Positions 1-12,783 of a stretch of 64,000 nucleotides of DNA are shown piece by piece. The DNA comes from Centrapalus pauciflorus (Eukaryota > Streptophyta > Magnoliopsida > Asterales > Asteraceae), in the NCBI GenBank assembly GCA_020465985.1, contig JAANYP010000383.1, positions 888,734-952,733 of the forward strand, given 5' to 3'. Position 1 is the first letter of the stretch. Every line of letters starts with the position of its first letter. Below the pieces are notes generated by a model that was given only the letters and a program-made list of their open reading frames with translations, did no database searches and was not told the origin of the DNA. The position numbers and the translations under genes were made by a program.

Positions 1-125
1 TAATAGGTTGAGGGACCAAAATTGCAAACAAACTATGAAAATAAGGACCGTTTTTGCAAAATTGAAAGTTCAGGGACCAAATCCAAATTTTAGGACAAAC
101 CACAGGGACCATTTTTGTAATTAAC
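1..125. repeat. Mutator-type terminal-repeat-like fragment
   Basis: The window opens with phrases such as 'gagggaccaaaattgcaaa' and 'cagggaccatttttgtaatt', a style of sequence common in terminal repeats of plant Mutator-like elements. Related phrasing occurs near 31200-31400 and 49690-49900. Only one arm is visible, so the element may continue to the left of the window. The class is inferred from sequence style alone. Confidence 0.3.
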
Positions 126-760
126 TCTTTATTATATATAAAATTGTGACCATTATTATCTTGATAACTAAAATTCTAGAATAAGGTAATTAAAAACCAA
201 CTGGCAAAATAAATAAATGATTAATTTATTACATGAATATGTTACATATTAATTTCTTGATTAATTATTGGAGTAGAATTAATTGATTTGCTTAATTGAT
301 TAACAATGGGAAGTACAATATGGTTTTTAAGTATATTAGATATGTTTGACGAAACTAATTGTTAGAGTTGTAACCAAATCAGAAGTATGATATAATTTCG
401 AGTTTTAGGAGCTCTAATCTAGCTTCTGGTTAGATCAGTAACTTTTGATTTTTTGAAATTGTATTATAAGGACATCTGTACTCGTATATATAAACTATAA
501 ATTATAAAATGATATAAAAATATGTCAACTTTTTGATTTTGAAAAGCCTCATAATATAACAAATTCAACCTCAAAACAAGGAGAGAAACCGAAGACCAAC
601 AACATTAGTTTCAAAGCAGGAAACCAAAGATTACATAAAACAGAAACAAAAGACAAAATCCAATAACAAAAATCCAAATAACATGAGGGTATTTTGGGTA
701 TTTGAGGTGTTACACTTAAAAGATAAATAAAGTTGGGATATTAAAACCGAGTTTATTTAG
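126..760. other. AT-rich spacer upstream of the GARP gene
   Basis: I see no coding exon, RNA gene or clear transposon end. The stretch probably holds distal promoter sequence for the gene at 1150, but I can point to no specific site. Confidence 0.4.
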
Positions 761-840
761 GTGGTGTGAGTGAGAGTGAGTGGACAAAATCAAATTACGC
801 GAGGAGCCGAGGGAGTGACAGACTTGTGAAAAACCCAAAT

Positions 841-882
841 TCGAACCCGAACCCAAACCCAAACCCGAACTCAAACCCGGCT
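841..882 (+). repeat. Short telomere-like (AACCCR)n tract in the leader/promoter
   Basis: About six imperfect copies of a hexamer AACCCG/AACCCA run in tandem about 270-310 bp upstream of the GARP start codon. They resemble, but do not match, the plant telomere unit (AAACCCT). In one frame the tract reads as Asn-Pro repeats. It may be an expanded telo-box-like promoter element or just a microsatellite. Confidence 0.5.
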
Positions 883-1149
883 TACGTGAGTGAGATTCTT
901 GCGTCTATCTTTCTCTCTCTGTGTCTTTCTATTCTAAGATTCCCATATTCTTTTTCTTTCACAAATCTCATCGTATAAGACATAAATTACAAGCTACTAT
1001 ACATAGATCCTCACTCCCCCATTCTTTCTCTTCGTATCCATTTTCATTTTCATCATCAATATCAATAACCAAAAGATCAAATCACATTCACACACACAAA
1101 CATACAGAGGAAACATATATATACATATACATATACACATTAAAGAAAG

Positions 1150-3341
1150 ATGGGGAGCTTAAATCCGCCTCCTGAGCTTAGTTTGGATTTCAAACCCACT
1201 TTTATCCCTAAAACAATCAGTCAATTTCTTGGACAGCTATCGAGAATCGGTAGCCTTTCTGACAAGATTTTGAAAGTCGATGATTTTGTTTGCCGATTAG
1301 AAACCGAAATGCGCAAAATCGATGCCTTCAAACGGGAACTCCCTCTTTGCATGTTCCTTATTAATGATGGTTCGTTCTTTCCATTCCAATTTACTAATTT
1401 TGCATTTTCTTTCACACCTGGGTGGGTTTCAGGGTTTAGGTTTTGATTCAATGGCATCTGTTGTAGATGGGTTACAGGTGGAGGTTGTTTTTAAATTTTA
1501 TCTGGTGATTTCTTTTGTTTGTTCGTAGATGGGATTTGGGTATCTGATGGCATTCTATTATTTATTTACTTCATTCCTCCTAAATCCTTTCCAACGAAAC
1601 TGTTTGAATATTTAGAACAAGAGGAAGCAAATTTCACTACCTCTGCTCTCCAACTGTTTGATATATTGCCAAAGTAAAACCACATTCGATCCATGATGGA
1701 GGAGGTAGTAGAATTTCACATTCTGGAGTTTGCCTTCTACCTGTTTGACAATTCATTATGTTTGGTGCATAATCTTCAATTTGTCTGACAGTTTGTTCCT
1801 TTCTCAGCAATTATTGCATTGAAAGAGGAGTCCATGGTGTTAAAGAAATCATCAAATGTTGAACCAGTGCTTGAAGAATTCATGCCGCTCAAGAAGACCC
1901 GTGATGAAGATTCTCAAGTTGAAGTTATCCAGAAAGAAAAGGGTGGTGGAGATAAGAAGAATTGGTTGAGCTCCACACAGCTTTGGAACACCAATGACAA
2001 CGATCCAAACTTAAATCAAACCAAAAATCGGAAGCCAAACTCAATTGAAAAAATAACAAAAAAGGTAAGAAGGGATACATCATGATCTTGTATCATAAAG
2101 TATTTTACAATTGTAAAACTTAATTATGTATAATTGGCTTTTTATGTGTTTGATATGATCACAGAGAGCTGCGGAAGAAGATGATGGAATGAGCCCCTGT
2201 AGAAATCCTGGGAGAGCTTTTATCCCATTTAAGGGATATTGTGGGTTTACAATGGTGGGTACAACAAGGGAGGAAGACAGGGAGGAATTGCCTGTTCCTG
2301 GGCTCTCTCTGATCACCCCTGGAATCAAGAATTCGGTGAGAGGAAGCGTTTTACTTACCAAAAGCAGTGCTAATAACAGACTGGTTCCTTGTTCTACACC
2401 TAATCCTCAATCAAATATGCGAACTGCTCAGGGTCAGCCACCACAACCACAGACTTCTAGAAAGCAAAGAAGATGCTGGTCCACTGAGTTGCATAGACGA
2501 TTCGTTAATGCCCTGCAGCAACTTGGAGGTTCACAAGGTTAGCCCTTGAAAAGTTGTATCTTTTTCCATACTAAGCATCCTAAATTTACGTGAATTTTGG
2601 GGTATGATGAGACTATCTTGTAGTTACAGTATAGAATTTTGTGTATAAGATACTTAGATCGGTTCTATTCTGTGTCTTGACCTATATAAGGTTGTTTCAA
2701 GATTCGATTGTGTTGTCGTTTATTAGTTAGATGTTAATGCTGATAAAATGAGAAAAAATTGTTTGCTTTAATTCATTTGATATCTTAAAAGCAATTGATC
2801 ATTGATATAGTATGTAGAAACTGAATGGTGGTTATAATAAATTTTGCAGCTGCCACCCCTAAGCAGATTCGTGAGCTTATGCAAGTCGATGGCCTTACCA
2901 ATGATGAAGTGAAAAGCCATTTGCAAGTGAGTTTTCATTCACATAAAGCTCTCAAATTTTCCACCATATCTTCTTTTACAGTCGTGCAATTTAAGGTTCA
3001 TTTTCGGGAATACTAAACGTACTTGGGTTTGTTCCTTTTCCTGTGAATTGTAGAAATACAGGCTCCATACACGAAGACTTCCCTCGTCAGACAACTCATG
3101 CGCAAGTCAATCTGGTGTTGTTTTGGGAGGAGGGTTGTGGATGCCTCCACAAGATCAATATGTCGAATCCTCAAAGCATGGAATTTCTCAGTCTGCATCT
3201 CCTGACGGACCCCTCCTTATTGGCAATACCGGTGGAACTTCAACCACAGGCGACAACAGCATGGATGATGGAGAAGATGAAAAATCTGAGAACTATTGCT
3301 GGAGAAGTCATCTGCAAACATCAGGCAACGATGATGTATAA
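1150..3341 (+). CDS. GARP G2-like transcriptional repressor, HHO/NIGT1 (HRS1) family
   Basis: The inferred CDS is join(1150-1369, 1808-2064, 2165-2537, 2850-2926, 3054-3341), all GT-AG, giving 404 aa with phases that close. Residues about 45-85 hold the family's N-terminal block (RKIDAFKRELPLCM, then INDAIIALKEE). Residues 258-317 are a single MYB-like GARP domain with the SHLQKYR signature. Residues 9-14 (ELSLDF) resemble an EAR-like repression motif. Family members are nuclear DNA-binding repressors that respond to nitrate and phosphate and act on nitrate transporter and phosphate-starvation genes; that role is family knowledge. The C-terminal tail is acidic (MDDGEDEKSE). The domain is split over exons 3, 4 and 5. 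Which HHO paralogue this is cannot be told here. Confidence 0.93.
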
Positions 3342-3839
3342 TCTTGAGTTTTTTTTATAATAATCAGTAAATTGCAGTGGTTAACTAATATAGGTGAGTT
3401 CATATATGAAAAAAATAACTTATACATAAAGAAGGATAAAATTTTGCAGGATTAGTTTCCTTTTCTTCCATATTAACTTTTACAGATTTGAGTTTTCTTG
3501 GATTATTGTTTTTCCAAGTAGCTTCATGTGAAGCACATCTGAATTTGAGATGAGAAACATGATCATTGAAGTATGCAGTATATTATTAATTCCTCTCTTA
3601 GCATTTTGAAGAAATCTTGAATCTTTTTGTTCTTTGAATTTACTTTGATATATGTACCAAGTTCCTTCCTTTTTAATGATTTATGTTACCTTAACTAGTT
3701 AAGGGTCTAGTAATGTTATTTAGAGATGCAAGGGTAGAGACCTTTTAAGTGTTTGTTTTAGCTAAGCTACTGTGTATAATGAAAGACACCCATCTTTTTC
3801 TCCTTCTCCTGCTGTGTGTGACTGTGTGTATGTATATAA

Positions 3840-4025
3840 AACCTAATTAGGTTATTACCCATGTATTACATGAGTTAATTTTAGAATAATAAAGTTTGCT
3901 TAAATTTAGTGAGTTAATTATAAAATTAATCCATATTAGATTTACATAGATTTGATTTGCTTTAAAATTTAAAAATAAAACCAGTAAATGACGTGGTAAA
4001 AGGAGAGAGCGGCATGAGATAGATT
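3840..4025 (-). mobile_element. Degenerate Helitron-like element
   Basis: Read on the minus strand it ends in a short hairpin of the form CATGTAATACATG, followed by a degraded CTAG-like terminus (ctaatt). Its interior (about 3890-4016) is clearly similar to 42965-43092, including 'atttgatttgctttaaaattt' versus 'atttaatttgctttaaaattt' style matches. It is non-coding and belongs to the same family as several other copies in the window. Confidence 0.5.
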
Positions 4026-5119
4026 TATTTATTTCCTCTAATTTGCAAACCATCCAACTTGTACTTTTCAAGATGCCCTTTTTAGCTACCACTCAAAACA
4101 ATTATCATTGTAAGGACTAAGAATATTAATCACTATATCACCATGTATATTCAATATGTATTAATCACTGTATGGTGTTGGTGTATACTGTATAGTATAA
4201 TCTCATTTAAAATAAATATCTCAACGTTTAATTGAATATTATACTATTCAACAAAAGTGTCTGATGCTGCTTGTACATCTAATTATTTATGAGAAATATT
4301 CTTTACGGATCAAATTAACAAGTGTTGTTGACTTGTTATGTTCTCCATCCACTTTTTTTATTAAAAAAAATTGTCACGAATAATATCATTATTTATTTGG
4401 GTAAAAATATCATATTTTTAGTTGTATATGACTCTGACGTTATAATAAATTTTAAAAAGAAAGAAACTTTTTATGTTTTGTCAATCTTCTAAAAGATAAA
4501 CATAACCTCAACATCAACAACTCGTATTCGACAGGTAATACTTCAAAATTGATTAGTATATTTTTTTAGAGTTTTTAAATGTATAAGTCAAAAATTGATT
4601 GATTAATTATTCACCCATTATCGTATTAAATAATATATTTTAAAAAAAAAATGGTCATATTGATGATAATCATTATTAAATATGTCTCTGAAAAAACAAT
4701 GATATCTTAATGTCCTAATCGCGGAATATATGCCTAAAAATTGCGAAAAAAAAGAATTGTTCAAAGATTTGATGAATGCAAAGAATCTTTGAATGTATTC
4801 AATTTCAACCCCCAAAAAGATAAACTTATCTTGTAAGAAAGGGTGGTCTTATTTGTTTGCGAGTCCAGATGAATATTTTTATAAATAATATATATTATTT
4901 AGTAAAAATGTATAAAAACTAAAAATAAAAATAAAACTTACATGAAATGCAAGGTTTATCACTTTATCCAACTTATAAAAAATTAAATCGAATTTTAACG
5001 ATTACAATGTTTTCAAATGCAAATGTTCATTTTTAACTTAATATGAAATGTCATTTTATATTTATAAAAAACCTAAAACGTAAGCGTTCATATTAAAGAT
5101 GTGTGTGCTTAAATTTATA

Positions 5120-5540
5120 TCTATATCTATAACTAATGTTAAAAGAGTAAATAAATTACCATTTTTCCTCTTCTCATGATGCCAAGTGACATATTCTACT
5201 AATGACATATGTTAATTAGTGTTTCAAGATTAATTAAAGAATTTAATTCAAATATCTTTTAAGATAATATTATGGTTAGATACTTAGATTCCACAAAATT
5301 ACAACAAATCAAATATAAAATATTTTTTTGATTAACAATTATAATAATAACAAACAATAAACAATAAACTTAAAAGTTTTTAATGGTCATTTTTTTGTTT
5401 ATACATAAATTAATTATAATAAAATATATTAATATCATCAATATTAAAAGTTTGAATATTAATTTTTTACTTTAAGTTTATATAGTTAAAAAAAAAGTTT
5501 TGTTAAAGTTATCAGTGTAATGCACGGGTTAATAAACTAG
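5120..5540 (+). mobile_element. Non-autonomous Helitron-like element
   Basis: The 5' end reads tctatatctataact and is followed by ttaaaagag. The 3' end carries 'gtaatgcacgggtt' and terminates in CTAG followed by T, as expected for insertion between A and T. There is no coding sequence. The same end structure recurs at 15621-15809 and, inverted, at 8828 and 48166. Confidence 0.55.
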
Positions 5541-6359
5541 TTTTATACGAATACAAGATAACACATATGCAACAATAATATTTTTTATAAAATTATTTTT
5601 ATCATTTATCTATATGATTATTAATGTTCTAGTTATCATTATCTAAGCAATGTATATTTTTTTAATTGATTACATTTGTAATTAATAAATATAAAATTGC
5701 TTTTCAAAATTACATAAAAGTGTTGTATGTAAATAAAGCAAGCACTACTTAGTTGGTTATTGCATCGTATAGTAATTTATAAAAAATTAATGATAAGAAA
5801 ATATTTGAATATATTGTTAAACCCAGTAAATTTATTGATTATGTGAACAATAAATAAACATCCCAATTTTAAAATCGATTGGGAGGAATGTGGGCGATGG
5901 TTGGAATGAGGTTTGGATAAATTAAGGAAATTATTTTTGTCTAAAAGATTCTTTCCTTAGCTACACTTCAAGGCTCGTAAAATTAATCAAAGGTGGGATT
6001 CATGGAAATGGTGTAAACTTGGCACTTGATGATGAATTTGTTCTTTCTTCAAAATGCCATTGGGTATTGCGTTTTAATTTAAGGCATGGCAGAAACCGTT
6101 CTTCTTCGATCACCATCCGAACATTTGCTTGCTAGCTTTTACCACCCAAAATGATCTCATAAAGTGGTTTGATACAAGACTTTATTTCTAAACGTGTTAA
6201 TTTCATATGCAACAATGAAACTTTGGTTAAGACCTTCACTGTGAAGGTTAGGTTGCTGATGCTATGCAGTTTTGGATAATGGTTACAACCGCTTTTGTCA
6301 GTTGATTTGAAAGTAAACTGATCTTATCCACATAATTTCGTATGGGAAGCATATTATAA

Positions 6360-6722
6360 GGGTGTTTGGATTTACGTTTGAAAAAATGTTGCATAATTTT
6401 AAAAACTAATAATCAATTAATAGTTATAAGTTATAACAAAAAGTACTGCTAAAAATCAAGTGTAGGCTTAGCTTCTGCTGTTTGCTATCACAATTATCAA
6501 ATAATGAGTTTTTAAAATGTTTGGATTTAACATATAAAATTACCAAATAATCATTTATTAAGCAAATAAACTATATATTCTATTTTTGAAAAAAGTGTAG
6601 TAAGATTTAAACACAATTAATCAATTATTAACCAATGCAATCGTATCACTTTAAACAAATTATTTACGTTATTGTAACGTCATAATCTAATAATCTCTAT
6701 CATAACGCAAAACCGAACACCC
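6360..6722. mobile_element. Tourist-like MITE
   Basis: The left end GGGTGTTTGGATTTACG pairs with the reverse complement of the right end, GGGTGTTCGGTTTTGCG, giving terminal inverted repeats of about 17 bp around a 363-bp AT-rich non-coding body. The target duplication is not clear (TAA on the left, TCT on the right), so the boundaries may be off by a few bases. Confidence 0.5.
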
Positions 6723-7159
6723 TCTATATATACAAACGAAATCCTATCATTTAGAACTAATCGCATTTTGTATATTATCCCACAACAAAATTTGTTTACC
6801 CGTTAAGACAAATTATTATTATTGAAAAGTGAAGTCACACGATCACAAGATAATCTAAGATTGTTTCCTATTTCATACCAGTTTTCTAACAACAAATATT
6901 TTATTATATATGGATATTTAATACTCATGAATTTACCCATGGGATCACATTGATGGGTAATATACTAATATGTGAGAAATGTTTTAGCACGGATAATTTA
7001 CCCACGAATTTGCATTTTGTGGATAACGAGGAATTCAAACCCGTTTGTTGCAACAGGATAAAAAATATTAATATTCAGTTATAATTAATATCAAAGAAAA
7101 TAAATTCAATGGAAAACCAACATGTATCGACCTCCATGCACCACCACAAACGCATCACA

Positions 7160-7219
7160 ATTCTCGCGTGATGCATCAAATTCCCGCGTGATGCATCGAC
7201 TTTCTACGTGATGCATCAC
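7160..7219. repeat. 20-bp tandem repeat, three copies
   Basis: The core GTGATGCATC occurs three times at 20-bp spacing (cores at 7168-7177, 7188-7197 and 7208-7217) in the pattern ttctcgcGTGATGCATCa. Each unit contains the palindrome ATGCAT. No gene is close enough to suggest a role. Confidence 0.7.
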
Positions 7220-8827
7220 CTGATCCAATGACTATAAAGTAGTTCCCGAGTTTTTCGATACATATAAGTTTTCCATTGAACTCAACCCTAATTAAACCAC
7301 CTACCGTTTAGTTATGAGAAAATAAAATAAAATAAAGTTTTGAAAGCTGACACATTAGAATTTACCAGAACCAATTAAAAATATATATGGATTATGAAAT
7401 AAACAACAAAGCAAAAGAGTTGAATAAATCAACTGTTTGATGTTAAATCATACAATTTATAAAGTATATATAAAAAGTAACAAATCAAGTCATTCAACAA
7501 TTAAAAAAACATCAATAGGCCTAACCAAGTAACCGTTATAGAAAACATCATTTGCAAATCAAAATTTATAAAAAAAAAAACAAAATATTATTAATACAAA
7601 GTTACAATATTCTAAAATTATAAATAACACTAATATTAAAACAAAAAATATATATACTATTTAGTAAAAAATATTTTAATTAAAAGAGCTATTTACATTT
7701 GGATATTACAATGCATGTTTTTCTAAACTAATTATAATGTTATATTCAGATTTTTCATAATAAAATTATATCTTAAAATTATCTGAAAAAAACAGACATC
7801 ATTATACAATATATTTAGAATTTAAAAGTAGAAGAATGAAAAAGAAAGGCTACCATAGAATTCAAATTGCAAAATATAAAACAAACATTTTACTAAATAA
7901 AGTATCAAAAGTAAAAAAAAAAAATGAAAAAATAAAAGGAACAGCTATGCAATCCATTTACGTTGGGAAGCGTTATTTGGTAATTGTTAGTAACGAACGA
8001 GTTATTAGATGCTCGTATGTTGTGGGGTCTACAATATTAATTACAAGAAAAATATAAAAAGTATTTTTAAACAATTCGAATAACAAAAACACAATTGAAT
8101 CAGAACAAAAAAAAAGAAATTGGAAATCTGATATATATCTAAAAAGCAAGCCAAATAATACTGTTAGTTGGTTTCTATCATTGGTTTTTCTAGATTTTGC
8201 AATGCTACAATTACAAACCATGTCTTATTAAAAATGATCGGAACCGGAATAAATAATTAAATATTTATAACCATAAATTTAAAATTTTGACATTGATTAG
8301 TTCTAATCGTCAAATTATTTTGTTGATTTTATTATCAAATCAAATAAAGTTATAATGGATTAAAAAACTCTGAAGTTTTAATGGTTTTAGAAAATTGTTT
8401 CATATCTAATTGGATATTTAAAAATGTTATTCAATATAAATAATGTGGTGAAATCTTGCTTAAACTCAATAATGTTAGAATTACGAATTAACATGTAATA
8501 TCCTCAAATATTTAATTTGGATTCGTACACACATTTTCTTTTTACATTACATTTACTTGAAAGAAATGGTTAAAAGTTGGATTAGTTGTATAGAAAGATG
8601 ACATATTTATGATCATTGATAGTTATTTAGGAATAAGCAATCTTTTGTCACATAAATAAGTGAATATTTGTTGGCGCTTGCTAGTGATTATTGAATTAGA
8701 CTTGAATCATTGAAGATATAATGCATTTTTATTAGAAAAAGATGATTCATTTTAATTACAAAATTTTTTATTCCAATAATATCTGTTGCTTCGTTTGTAG
8801 GGTTGGTTGAAATGCTTGAATAAAAAA

Positions 8828-9215
8828 CTAGGTTATTTAACCCGTATTACGCGAATATTTTTAATATTTTGTCGTTTATATAATATACGATAAACTAAAA
8901 GCTAAAGATAAAATTATTTTTTTAATCCAAAGTATACGATAATGATATTATTATTTATCGTGACCTATTAATTTTTTATATTTCTATAAATATGAATAAT
9001 TATTTGTTAATATATTTTTTAACTTTTTATCATATTATAATTAAAAGTTATTAGAGTATTATATTTTATTGGATTTGACTTGATATAAATTTAAAAAATA
9101 AATTATATTAGATTTGGATAGATATAGTTAAAATGTTATTTTTTATTTTTAAAAATTAAAAATACAACATGTCAATTTATGATGATAACACGTGGCTTTA
9201 CGAGAATTAAATATA
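8828..9215 (-). mobile_element. Non-autonomous Helitron-like element
   Basis: On the minus strand the 3' end reads gcgtaatacgggtt, then a short spacer and CTAG (8828-8831). The other end shows the family's 'cacgtg'/'gacatgt' region near 9160-9200. No ORF of note. Its interior resembles the copies at 3840 and 42885. Confidence 0.5.
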
Positions 9216-10283
9216 TTAACTATTTTAATAGTATTTATTTATAGATTATAGATATTATGTTTTCATAATTTTATCAACTTATTTTTTTTAGTTTTATTAT
9301 TAATTTATAGTCATTTTGTTTTTTATTAAAATTATAAAACTAATTATCGGTAATCGGTAAAGAAATTGATGTGATATATTTGTATTTAAGGTTTTTCTTT
9401 TGAAGAAAACATATGATTTTATTTTCTTTTATCGATTTGATTAACATGACTTTTTTTCTTTATTAACGAGTTTTAGCGTTTCAATAAGAAAAAAGATAAC
9501 AGCGAACATATTAAAAACAACATTGATATACGATAAAACTGTGAAAAGTGTTAATAAATCCATACATTTTTTTGTTATTTAAAATCATGTATTTGATTCA
9601 CAGATTTCAGTAAAAATTTAAAATCTCAGAATTTCATAACTCTCTTCCTTTTTGTTATTTCAAAACTCAGTATCCCCCAATGATTTTAAATCACAGTTAC
9701 CTTGTATTTTTCAGATTAACAAATTTTTTCTATAAGATAATGCAGATTTTTTGATGAAATCATGACAAATGCAAATGCTGCATAATACAAATCTTTTGAT
9801 AAAATGTAAATCGTAGAGAAAAAAAAATCTGCCAACCAAATGTCAGCTACATTAACACCAAATAAAATAATAATAAATCTAAAACTCTTTTATCCAATTA
9901 GGCATTAAAAATATAATTGATTAGGGTTAATTAGTGTAGTGATGGTTTTGCAGACGAGTTCTTTCCATGCATAGCAAGAAGCGGTAACAGAATCTCTGAA
10001 TCGGCGCCAAATGTGGAATTACGGTTATTCATCATCAGAAAACCATGCCAACTTCTCCGCTCCAACACAATTTCCCTCTCCATCGAAAAAAAAAAACAAA
10101 ATTTTACGTTTCTTGTTGTTGCTATGCAAAGAAGAAGAAGAAGAACGAGAGAATAACGTACAACATCTTCCATAAATTCATAATGGGGAGTGATTAGATT
10201 AGTTTTCCACCTTGAAAAAGGAAAAAAAAAAAAAACCCAAAAAGATTATTAAAAAAAAAAACTAAACTAAAACACGACCAATA

Positions 10284-12501
10284 ATGGCGCAGGCATACCC
10301 AGAAGAACAGCTGCAGGAGAAACTAGAGAAAGAGATGACGACGAAGATCACAAACAGGGATGAAAAAAGGGAAATTTCAAGTCCTGCTTCTTTTAAATTC
10401 AATGCACAAGCACCCGAATTTGTGCCAAGTTCACGTACCCAATCTCCGGTTTCGGGTTACTTTTACCCGTATTTTAATTATATGGGCATGGGTGCGAATG
10501 ATGGGAGTGGATCGGCTGATTGGATTTATGGTGGTGGTGTTGACCAAGATCAGCAAATGCATCTTTTTACCAACCCTAATGTTTTGATCACCAACTATTC
10601 GAAGAATGTCCTCACTGACGATCTTCAACAGAAAATCATCAAACAGGTCCCTTTTGTTTGTTTTGGTTTGTGTGAGTTTGATCCATCTAATTACCGTCGT
10701 GATTTCTTTAATTTATTCCTTTGAATTATGAAATTTCTTGAATGTATCTATAGTTTTTTTCAAAATCAATTTTAATATCATGGTTAATTGCCATCACCAT
10801 TTAAAAATCATTAAACTTTATGGCATCATGATGATGGAATTCATATTTGTAACAGGTGGAATATCAGTTCAGTGGCCTGAGCCTGCTTGCAAACGAGTCC
10901 CTGGTGAAACACATCAGCAAGGATCCAGAAGGCTATGGTGAGACCTTCACAAACATATATTAGTAATGTTTGTTTTAATTTCAAGGTAATGTCATCAATC
11001 TCCTTAAGAGTTCTGATATTGTCGTTGCAGTTCCGATATCTGTTATTGCCTCTATGAAGAAAATCAAATCCTGCATCACTAATAACCATTTGCTCGCCCA
11101 AGCTCTCCGTTCCTCTTCAAAGTTGGTTCGTGCTTTGGTCTGCCCATTTTAAACATCTTATATTTTCGAATCGGTTACCTTGTCCTAGTATTAGATACAC
11201 TTACTGTAATACTGTGTAGATTGTAAGCAACGATGGAAAAAAGGTTAGGCGTAGACACCCCTTTACAGAGAAAGATAAAGAAGAATTGCAGGTTAGTTAA
11301 CATGTATTTATAACGCTTCTTTGTTGTTTTGCAACTCTTCAAAACTTAAGATTGATTCGGTTGATTTTTGGTACAGTCCCGTACGGTTGTCGGTGAGAAT
11401 CTCCCCGAAGATCATTCTCATCAAAATCTTGAGAAAATCTTTAGTGTGGTTGGAAGGTAGATAGATTTTCAAACATTTTATATAGTTTTGGCCAACTCAA
11501 ATTTATTAAGATCAATTCTGAAAAAAAAAAATGTTAACCAGTGTTAAAGCAATTCGTATATGCCATCCCCCGGAGCCCAACTCATCGCATTCAAAAGGGG
11601 ATTATGTTTTCAGTAATAAGGTATCAACTCATAGTTTTGTTCTTCGGTTCTTTTTGATGATTTTTCTCTTTAATGTTGTGTTTTACGGTTTTGTGCTTTT
11701 GTTTTGAAGCTTCATGCTCTAGTGGAGTATGAATCTACAGAAATAGCCGAGAAAGCAGTACGTTTGTGTTATTGAGCTCTTAGAATTACTTATGGTTTAG
11801 TTTTACTCCCCTCCCAAAAATCTTGAAACATCATTTGGAAAGATTTTTTCAGGTTGACAAATTAAACGATGAAAGAAACTGGAGAAAAGGATTTCGTGTT
11901 AGGTTGTTGATTCGCCGTTCGGTATGTGATCCCCAAATGTGTAGTTGTTCCTTTAACATGGAAGTTTAGCATAGTCGATCTTTCTTTAATGATTAAAGTG
12001 ACATGTGTGAACCGAACATCCAGCCAAAGTCTGTTCTGAAGACCAGGAAGTCAGATTTTGACGGGCTTCTTGACGATGATGATGACACGTTTGACTTGCC
12101 TGAAGAGTGTTCTCAGCCTAATAGTGCAACTTCAGAACCAATCGTTGACAGCAATGTAGGTGCATGATAATAATATCCCACTCTTGAAAGCATAAAAAAA
12201 ACAGATGTTTTTGGCAGATTATTGTGACCGATGATGCAAACTCTTTTGGCTTTGGCAGGTTGAGGAGAATCCAAAGAAAGGATGGGCACGAGGCCGTGGG
12301 AAATCAAAGTCGCGCACACCGACTCATAGCAGCCGGGGACTACTTGCATCGTCTCCGCAAACAAGCAGCTCGGTCCATTTGGAAGCATCCTCAACGAAAC
12401 AGAGTCCTAAAGGGCCAAGAATGCCAGACGGAACAAGGGGTTTTACGATGGGAAGAGGGAAGCCGATTTCAAATACTCCCATTTTAACCGGCATACCGTA
12501 A
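10284..12501 (+). CDS. La-related protein 6 (LARP6b/c type) with PAM2 motif
   Basis: The inferred CDS is join(10284-10646, 10856-10937, 11031-11125, 11220-11291, 11377-11456, 11542-11620, 11710-11757, 11853-11921, 12024-12155, 12259-12501), all GT-AG, 420 aa. Residues 36-48 (SFKFNAQAPEFVP) form a PAM2 motif, the peptide that binds the MLLE domain of poly(A)-binding protein. About 105-205 is the La motif (LQQKIIKQVEYQFS and PISVIASMKKIK). About 205-295 is an RRM-like domain. Residues 391-409 (KGPRMPDGTRGFTMGRGKP) match the SUZ-C/LSA motif that ends LARP6 proteins. The protein should bind mRNA in the cytoplasm together with PABP; PAM2 places it with plant LARP6b/c rather than 6a. The tail before the last motif is Arg/Gly/Ser-rich. 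Confidence 0.93.
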
Positions 12502-12783
12502 GGTTCGATGTTAGAATTTTGTCAGTTTTAGTTTCTCTATTATACACTTGAAGGTAGTTTTTTGGCACGCCATTGCCATTTCAGGAGTCTTCAATGGGTT
12601 TTTTTTTTTCTTCTTTTTCTTACCTCTTATTTTGTAATAATTTGACTTGTTAAAGGTTTTTCCCCTTCTCCTTCCATCATGGATTCTTGAATGAATAAGA
12701 TTTTGTTAAGAAAATGAAACCATAGAGTCTTAAATAATCCTCCATTCACAAAGTGTGGAATGAGAATGCGTCCCCAATATGGA

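Larger units (their letters stand above)
3342..9930. other. Gene-free AT-rich spacer with dispersed repeats
   Basis: No coding exon could be supported in this 6.6-kb stretch. It contains Helitron-like copies (about 3840-4025, 5120-5540, 8828-9215), a MITE (about 6360-6722) and a 20-bp tandem repeat (7160-7219), listed separately. About 5880-6330 is less AT-rich and looks like a decayed coding or transposon relic, but I could not identify it. Short ORFs here have AT-driven composition and no family features. Confidence 0.6.

Noticed and set aside
7836..8221. ORFs of 73 and 82 codons on opposite strands
   Set aside because: Lys/Ile- and Phe/Leu-rich translations of AT-rich DNA, mutually overlapping, with no family features.
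9931..10173. 80-aa minus-strand ORF divergent from the LARP6 gene
   Set aside because: It lies in the LARP6 promoter/leader, has a hydrophobic Leu run but no known motif, and no promoter or homology supports it.
12207..12258. Alternative acceptor after 'tttttggcag' at 12217 for the last LARP6 exon
   Set aside because: The acceptor at 12258 keeps the frame and joins DSN to VEENPKKG directly; the earlier one would insert unconserved residues. Minor use cannot be excluded.
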